Part shown: positions 5,827-8,966 of the stretch, in pieces | Numbering within the stretch: position 1 is the first letter of the stretch | How the letters are laid out: every line of letters starts with the position of its first letter | Origin: JAVXAG01 sp036660615 | GTDB lineage: Bacteria > Bacillota > Clostridia > Peptostreptococcales > Anaerovoracaceae | Assembly (NCBI GenBank): GCA_036660615.1 | Contig: JAVXAG010000075.1 | Coordinates: 1 to 8,966 of the forward strand | Length of the DNA stretch: 8,966 bases | Direction of reading: 5' to 3' | Program-made: the position numbers and the translations under genes | Notes under the pieces: model-generated | The model's input: the letters and a program-made list of their open reading frames with translations, nothing else | Database searches by the model: none | What the model was told of the DNA's origin: nothing

Positions 5827-8037
5827 ATGGAAGAAAAAACGGGTATTATTGAAGAAATAATTTTTCATAATAACGAAAATGGATATACAATTGCAATAAT
5901 GGAAACAGAGGAAGAATTGCTTACAGTCGTAGGCTGTCTTCCTAATTGCAATAAAGGCAGAAACTATAAAATCAGAGGGACCTTCAAGGTTCATCCCACA
6001 TATGGTGAGCAGTTTGCTTTTTCAGAAGTTGAAGAGGTTATGCCCAGCAGCAAGGATGGAATTGAGGGTTTTTTGGCGTCGGGAGTTATAAAGGGAATCG
6101 GTCCAAAGACTGCCAAGTTGATTGTAAATAAGTTTGGCGAAGATACCCTGAATATTATTGAAAATAATCCAGAAAAACTTGCTAAGATAAGTGGGATAGG
6201 AGAGAAAAGAGCTCAGTCTATTGGCGAATCATATGCATCACAAAGGGAGTTTGCAAATATCTCTATATACTTCCAAACACTTGGTATTTCAACAGAATAT
6301 GCTATGAGGTTATATAAAGCATATGGTGCGGATACTATAGAAATAGTTGAGGAAAACCCGTATCGACTGGTAAATGAAGTCCAGAGCATTGGTTTTAGAA
6401 AAGCCGACGTAATCGCAACTAGGATGGGAATCGAAAAAGACAGCCCATTTAGAATAAAAAGTGGAATTTCATATGGCTTATGGTATTTTGCAGGAGAAGG
6501 CAATACTTATATGCCACAGCAAGAACTATGCGAAAAAGTAGGGGAACTTCTGGAGGTTTCTACCCAAAATGTTTATGAAACATTAGTGGAAATGGCATTT
6601 GAGGGAGATGTTCAAGTTGACAATCTTAACGGACAAACTGTGGTCTACCTATTTGCATACTATATGGCTGAGCAAAAAGTTTGCAAAAACCTTGTAGCAA
6701 TTACTAACGCATCACTAAAGTCACTGGCTGTTGATATAGATGGAATGATAAAGATGACTGAGAGAGAGACCGGAATTACTCTTTCCGAGAATCAGAAAAA
6801 TGCAGTAAAGAGCTCACTGGTAAGTGGTGTTTCGGTAATTACAGGTGGCCCTGGTACAGGAAAAACCACTATTATCAACACCATAATAAATATCTTTAAG
6901 CAAAGTGGATTTAAAACTGCTATTGCGGCTCCAACTGGGAGAGCTGCTAAGAGAATTACAGAAACATCTGGACACTATGCCTCAACCATACACAGAATGT
7001 TGGAGTACTATTACTCGGAAAAAGACGACAATATGAACTTTGGCAAAAACAGCGAGGATCCATTGGACTACGATGTGATAATTATAGATGAAGCCTCAAT
7101 GATTGATATAATGCTTATGAACGGGCTTCTTGATGCAATAAAACCAGGTACAAGACTGATTATGGTGGGCGATAGTGATCAACTTCCATCAGTTGGCGCA
7201 GGTAATGTGCTTAGGGACATTATCGACAGTGAATACGTTTATACAGTCAAGTTGACAGAGATTTTTCGTCAGGCTAAGGAAAGTTTGATTGTTGTAAATG
7301 CTCACAAAATAAACCATGGGGAGTATCCTTCTTGCAATGAAAAGGGAAAAGACTTTTTCTTTATGAGGCAACCTACGGAAAAAGGAATGCTTGATTTAAT
7401 CAAAGAGCTTTTGACTAAGAGGCTGTCAAACTACTACGAATGGGTTGTTCCGGTGCGTGATATACAGGTTCTTACACCGGTTCGAAAAGGAACTCTTGGT
7501 AGTAACAATCTTAATAAAGAATTGCAACAGGTTCTTAATCCACCAAAAGATACACTGCAAGAAAAGACTTTTGGAGATAGAACTTTTCGCGAAAATGATA
7601 AAGTTATGCAGATAAAAAACAACTATCAGCTAGAGTGGAAAAAACTAAGTGATTTTTCAGAGGGACAAGGCATCTTTAACGGAGATGTTGGGTTTATAGA
7701 AAAAATTGACAAAGAGTTTAATGAAATGACGGTAATATTTGACGAGGACAAATATGTTACTTATGAGTTTTCTCAACTTGACGAGCTGGAACTTGCTTAT
7801 GCAGTTACTGTGCACAAAAGCCAAGGCAGTGAGTTCCCAATTGTGGTAATGCCAATAAGTTGGTTCCCACCGATTTTGGCAACTAGGAATCTGTTATACA
7901 CTGCGGTCACTAGAGGAAAGCAGATTGTAATTTTGGTTGGTTCAGAAAATAGAATGAACGCAATGATTGACAACAATAGAATCACTAGCAGGTATTCGGG
8001 GCTAAAAACCAGACTAATGAGAATGTTGGAGGTGTAA
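5827..8037 (+). CDS. recD2: RecD2-type ATP-dependent DNA helicase (SF1B)
   Basis: RecD2 is a 5'-3' superfamily 1B helicase of bacteria that works outside a RecBCD complex, with roles in repair and replication-fork maintenance. The 736-aa protein has an N-terminal OB-like domain (about 1-72) and helix-hairpin-helix DNA-binding motifs (GVIKGIGPKTAKLIV, 86-100; ISGIGEKRAQSI, 121-132). The motor core follows: Walker A GGPGTGKTT (340-348, K346), motif Ia APTGRAAKR, Walker B IIIDEAS (418-424), motif III GDSDQLPSVGAG (448-459), motif IV LTEIFRQA (476-483), AYAVTVHKSQGSEF (657-670) and motif VI LLYTAVTRGKQ (689-699). Its length and the long N-terminal extension separate it from RecBCD-type RecD. The ATG follows the cca stop by 3 nt with only a weak GGATGA upstream, so translation is probably coupled. 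Complete, with no odd residues seen. Confidence 0.95.
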   Translation: MEEKTGIIEEIIFHNNENGYTIAIMETEEELLTVVGCLPNCNKGRNYKIRGTFKVHPTYGEQFAFSEVEEVMPSSKDGIEGFLASGVIKGIGPKTAKLIVNKFGEDTLNIIENNPEKLAKISGIGEKRAQSIGESYASQREFANISIYFQTLGISTEYAMRLYKAYGADTIEIVEENPYRLVNEVQSIGFRKADVIATRMGIEKDSPFRIKSGISYGLWYFAGEGNTYMPQQELCEKVGELLEVSTQNVYETLVEMAFEGDVQVDNLNGQTVVYLFAYYMAEQKVCKNLVAITNASLKSLAVDIDGMIKMTERETGITLSENQKNAVKSSLVSGVSVITGGPGTGKTTIINTIINIFKQSGFKTAIAAPTGRAAKRITETSGHYASTIHRMLEYYYSEKDDNMNFGKNSEDPLDYDVIIIDEASMIDIMLMNGLLDAIKPGTRLIMVGDSDQLPSVGAGNVLRDIIDSEYVYTVKLTEIFRQAKESLIVVNAHKINHGEYPSCNEKGKDFFFMRQPTEKGMLDLIKELLTKRLSNYYEWVVPVRDIQVLTPVRKGTLGSNNLNKELQQVLNPPKDTLQEKTFGDRTFRENDKVMQIKNNYQLEWKKLSDFSEGQGIFNGDVGFIEKIDKEFNEMTVIFDEDKYVTYEFSQLDELELAYAVTVHKSQGSEFPIVVMPISWFPPILATRNLLYTAVTRGKQIVILVGSENRMNAMIDNNRITSRYSGLKTRLMRMLEV
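8028..8034 (+). promoter_or_regulatory. Strong Shine-Dalgarno GGAGGTG pointing to a non-standard ATC start for comF
   Basis: GGAGGTG overlaps the end of recD2. The in-frame codon at the expected distance is ATC at 8040, which would add six residues (xKIKEL, x being the initiator) before the annotated GTG at 8058. GTG lies about 25 nt from GGAGG, too far for that site, and has no good site of its own. ATG and TTG are absent between them. Confidence 0.5.
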
Positions 8038-8057
8038 CCATCAAAATCAAAGAGTTA

Positions 8058-8705
8058 GTGAAAAATGGTTTGGATTTGGTATATCCACCATCGATTTATT
8101 GTATGTGCTGTGGAAACATTATAGACGAAACCAGAACTTATTGTCTATGTGACCACTGTATGGAACACATACGTTGGAACAATGGGGAAAATTCGACAGA
8201 GGATTTTTTCACCTGCTCAGAATATGGCCTTTATGAAAGAATGATAATATTTGCCCTAAAATACAACAAGAAAACCTACATTGCCCGAATTATTGCGGAA
8301 ATAATGGGGGACAGGCTGGAACTAGAAAACATTGAGTACGATTGTATTGTGCCAGTTCCTATGTTTAAAAAGAAACAGCGCAAGAGAGGGTTTAATCATG
8401 CAGAGCTTATTACAAAGTATTTATCAAAGTTAGTGGGCGTGCCTAGCCTGCCTAAATCAATGGATAGAATCAAAGATACGAAACCTATGCGTGGACTTAA
8501 TCCACTTGAAAGAAAACAAAATGTAAAAAATATGTTTATTGTTTCGCCCAAATGGTGTAGAATGCTAGAGGGCAAAAGAGTTTTACTAGTGGACGATATT
8601 TATACAACTGGAAGCACAGCGAGGGAATGCATTAGTGCTTTGAACAAAGCAGGAGTCAAGAAAGTGTATTTCATTTCTTTTGCAGCAGGGAGAGATGATT
8701 TTTAA
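8058..8705 (+). CDS. comF: ComF/ComFC-like phosphoribosyltransferase-domain protein with N-terminal zinc finger
   Basis: ComFC-type proteins support natural DNA uptake in some bacteria and are widespread in species not known to be transformable; their chemistry is not firmly established. The 215-aa product has a four-cysteine zinc-binding motif, CMCC (C15, C18) and CDHC (C31, C34), after the family-typical LDLVYPPSIYC start. The core then shows YDCIVPVPMFKKKQRKRGFNHAELI (95-118) and the PRPP-binding loop VLLVDDIYTTGST (175-187). GTG at 8058 is the first standard start, but the best ribosome binding site favours ATC at 8040 (221 aa). No comFA helicase gene is beside it; recD2 lies 20 nt upstream and is probably cotranscribed. 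The raiA-like RNA begins about 13 nt after its stop. Confidence 0.92.
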   Translation: MKNGLDLVYPPSIYCMCCGNIIDETRTYCLCDHCMEHIRWNNGENSTEDFFTCSEYGLYERMIIFALKYNKKTYIARIIAEIMGDRLELENIEYDCIVPVPMFKKKQRKRGFNHAELITKYLSKLVGVPSLPKSMDRIKDTKPMRGLNPLERKQNVKNMFIVSPKWCRMLEGKRVLLVDDIYTTGSTARECISALNKAGVKKVYFISFAAGRDDF

Positions 8706-8708
8706 AAA
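8680..8708 (+). promoter_or_regulatory. Possible promoter for the structured RNA inside the comF 3' end
   Basis: TTGCAG (8680-8685), 17 nt, then TAAAAA (8703-8708) would start transcription near 8715, just at the base of the RNA's terminal stem. The -35 is a 4/6 match to TTGACA and the -10 is 4/6, so this is only a candidate; processing from the operon transcript is the alternative. Confidence 0.25.
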
Positions 8709-8717
8709 TTTAAAAGA

Positions 8718-8901
8718 GTATATAACAATTGCTTAGGTCTGTGGTTGAAAGTCCAAGCCAGTTACGGGCAAAAGGATCCACGTAAGCTGTTCGCTAAAGC
8801 GGCAGTGATCATGGCGTAGTTTAGAAGTAAGTCCTCCGAGAAACTCGGGTAAAGGCAAGTGTGGGGTCAAAGACCAGGTCAGCTAAGCAATTGTTATGTG
8901 C
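8718..8901 (+). ncRNA. raiA RNA: raiA motif structured noncoding RNA
   Basis: This non-coding, base-pair-rich stretch follows comF and is recognised as the raiA motif RNA by sequence style (GGTCTGTGG, TTGAAAGTCCAAGCC, GGATCCACGTAAGCTG, GGGTAAAGGCAAG) and by location. The outer stem pairs GTATATAACAATTGCTTAG (8718-8736) with CTAAGCAATTGTTATGTGC (8883-8901): 19 bp, of which 15 are consecutive Watson-Crick pairs. Inner elements include TTACG (8762-8766) with CGTAA (8781-8785); a hairpin CGC-TAAA-GCG (8792-8801) extended by CTG/CAG (8787-8789/8803-8805); CCGAG-AAA-CTCGG (8836-8848); and GGTC-AAA-GACC (8864-8874). GTGG (8741-8744) and CCAC (8778-8781) may pair as an alternative or tertiary helix. 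Family knowledge: raiA RNAs are abundant large RNAs of Firmicutes and Actinobacteria, often near raiA/hpf and comF, linked by disruption studies to sporulation and aggregation, with no settled mechanism. RNase P, tmRNA and SRP RNA were considered and do not fit. The match was made from memory, without a covariance model. Confidence 0.85.
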
Positions 8902-8910
8902 TTTTTTTTT
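8883..8910 (+). terminator. Intrinsic terminator formed by the RNA's own terminal stem
   Basis: The 3' strand of the 19-bp closing stem ends at C8901 and is followed directly by nine T (8902-8910). The outer stem of the RNA plus this U-tract makes a typical rho-independent terminator, so the end of the RNA and the end of the operon probably coincide. Confidence 0.75.
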
Positions 8911-8966
8911 GCCAAATCAAGCATATAGTGTTGCAAAATACTGTGAATAGAGTCAAATGTAAGGTA
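8911..8966. other. Intergenic tail with no gene seen
   Basis: These 56 bases after the T-run are AT-rich and contain no ORF start with a ribosome binding site. TTGCAA at 8931-8936 has no matching -10 at 16-18 nt, and TATAGT at 8924-8929 has no good -35. The stretch probably leads to a gene beyond the right edge; a raiA/hpf gene would be the expectation from the family context. Confidence 0.4.

Noticed and set aside
7450..7480. Inverted repeat CCGGTG/CACCGG inside recD2
   Set aside because: It falls in codons for the near-repeated peptides VPVR and TPVR of the helicase core, has no T-run, and is best explained by coding constraint.
5827..8037. Conjugative relaxase/TraA-type or RecBCD-type RecD helicase
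   Set aside because: There is no relaxase domain, recB or recC nearby; the N-terminal OB and helix-hairpin-helix region is typical of RecD2.
8718..8901. RNase P RNA, because of GAAAGTCC and GGGTAAAGGC-like strings
   Set aside because: The element is about 185 nt, half the size of RNase P RNA, and lacks the usual paired conserved regions at the two ends; the 19-bp terminal stem and comF context fit the raiA motif better.

Overview
The window is AT-rich with Gram-positive style ribosome binding sites (GGAGG-type), several TTG/GTG starts and a gene order (yhaM, cca, recD2, comF, then a structured RNA) that fits Clostridia, most likely a Lachnospiraceae member. The family-level placement is inferred from protein style and gene order; it was not tested by a search.

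Layout. Positions 1-71 hold three C-rich tandem repeats of 23-24 bp, cut by the left edge. Positions 72-264 are a regulatory leader with repeated TTGTAA hexamers and a perfect 7-bp inverted repeat. It is followed by a two-component pair: an OmpR-family response regulator (265-951) and, overlapping it by 26 bp, a multi-pass membrane sensor histidine kinase (926-2569). A strong hairpin at 2572-2612 separates the kinase from the convergent nadE (2629-3372, minus strand) and can serve as terminator for both. Between nadE and the next gene is a divergent promoter region built on an 11-bp perfect inverted repeat, with a TATAAT box in each arm.

From 3512 rightwards a compact plus-strand cluster reads yhaM (3'-5' exoribonuclease), cca (tRNA CCA-adding enzyme), recD2 (DNA helicase) and a comF/comFC-like gene. 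The gaps are 29, 3 and 2-20 nt, so it is probably one operon.

The most interesting element follows comF: a roughly 185-nt structured noncoding RNA (8718-8901). It is closed by a 19-bp terminal stem and ends in a run of nine T. I recognise its sequence and its place after comF as the raiA motif RNA, a large conserved bacterial RNA whose biochemical function is, as far as I know, unresolved. The raiA/hpf ribosome-hibernation gene that often lies downstream would fall beyond the right edge. How the parts work together is inference: the right half combines RNA 3'-end metabolism (YhaM, CCA), DNA processing or uptake (RecD2, ComF) and the raiA RNA, while the left half is a stand-alone envelope-sensing module with unknown targets.
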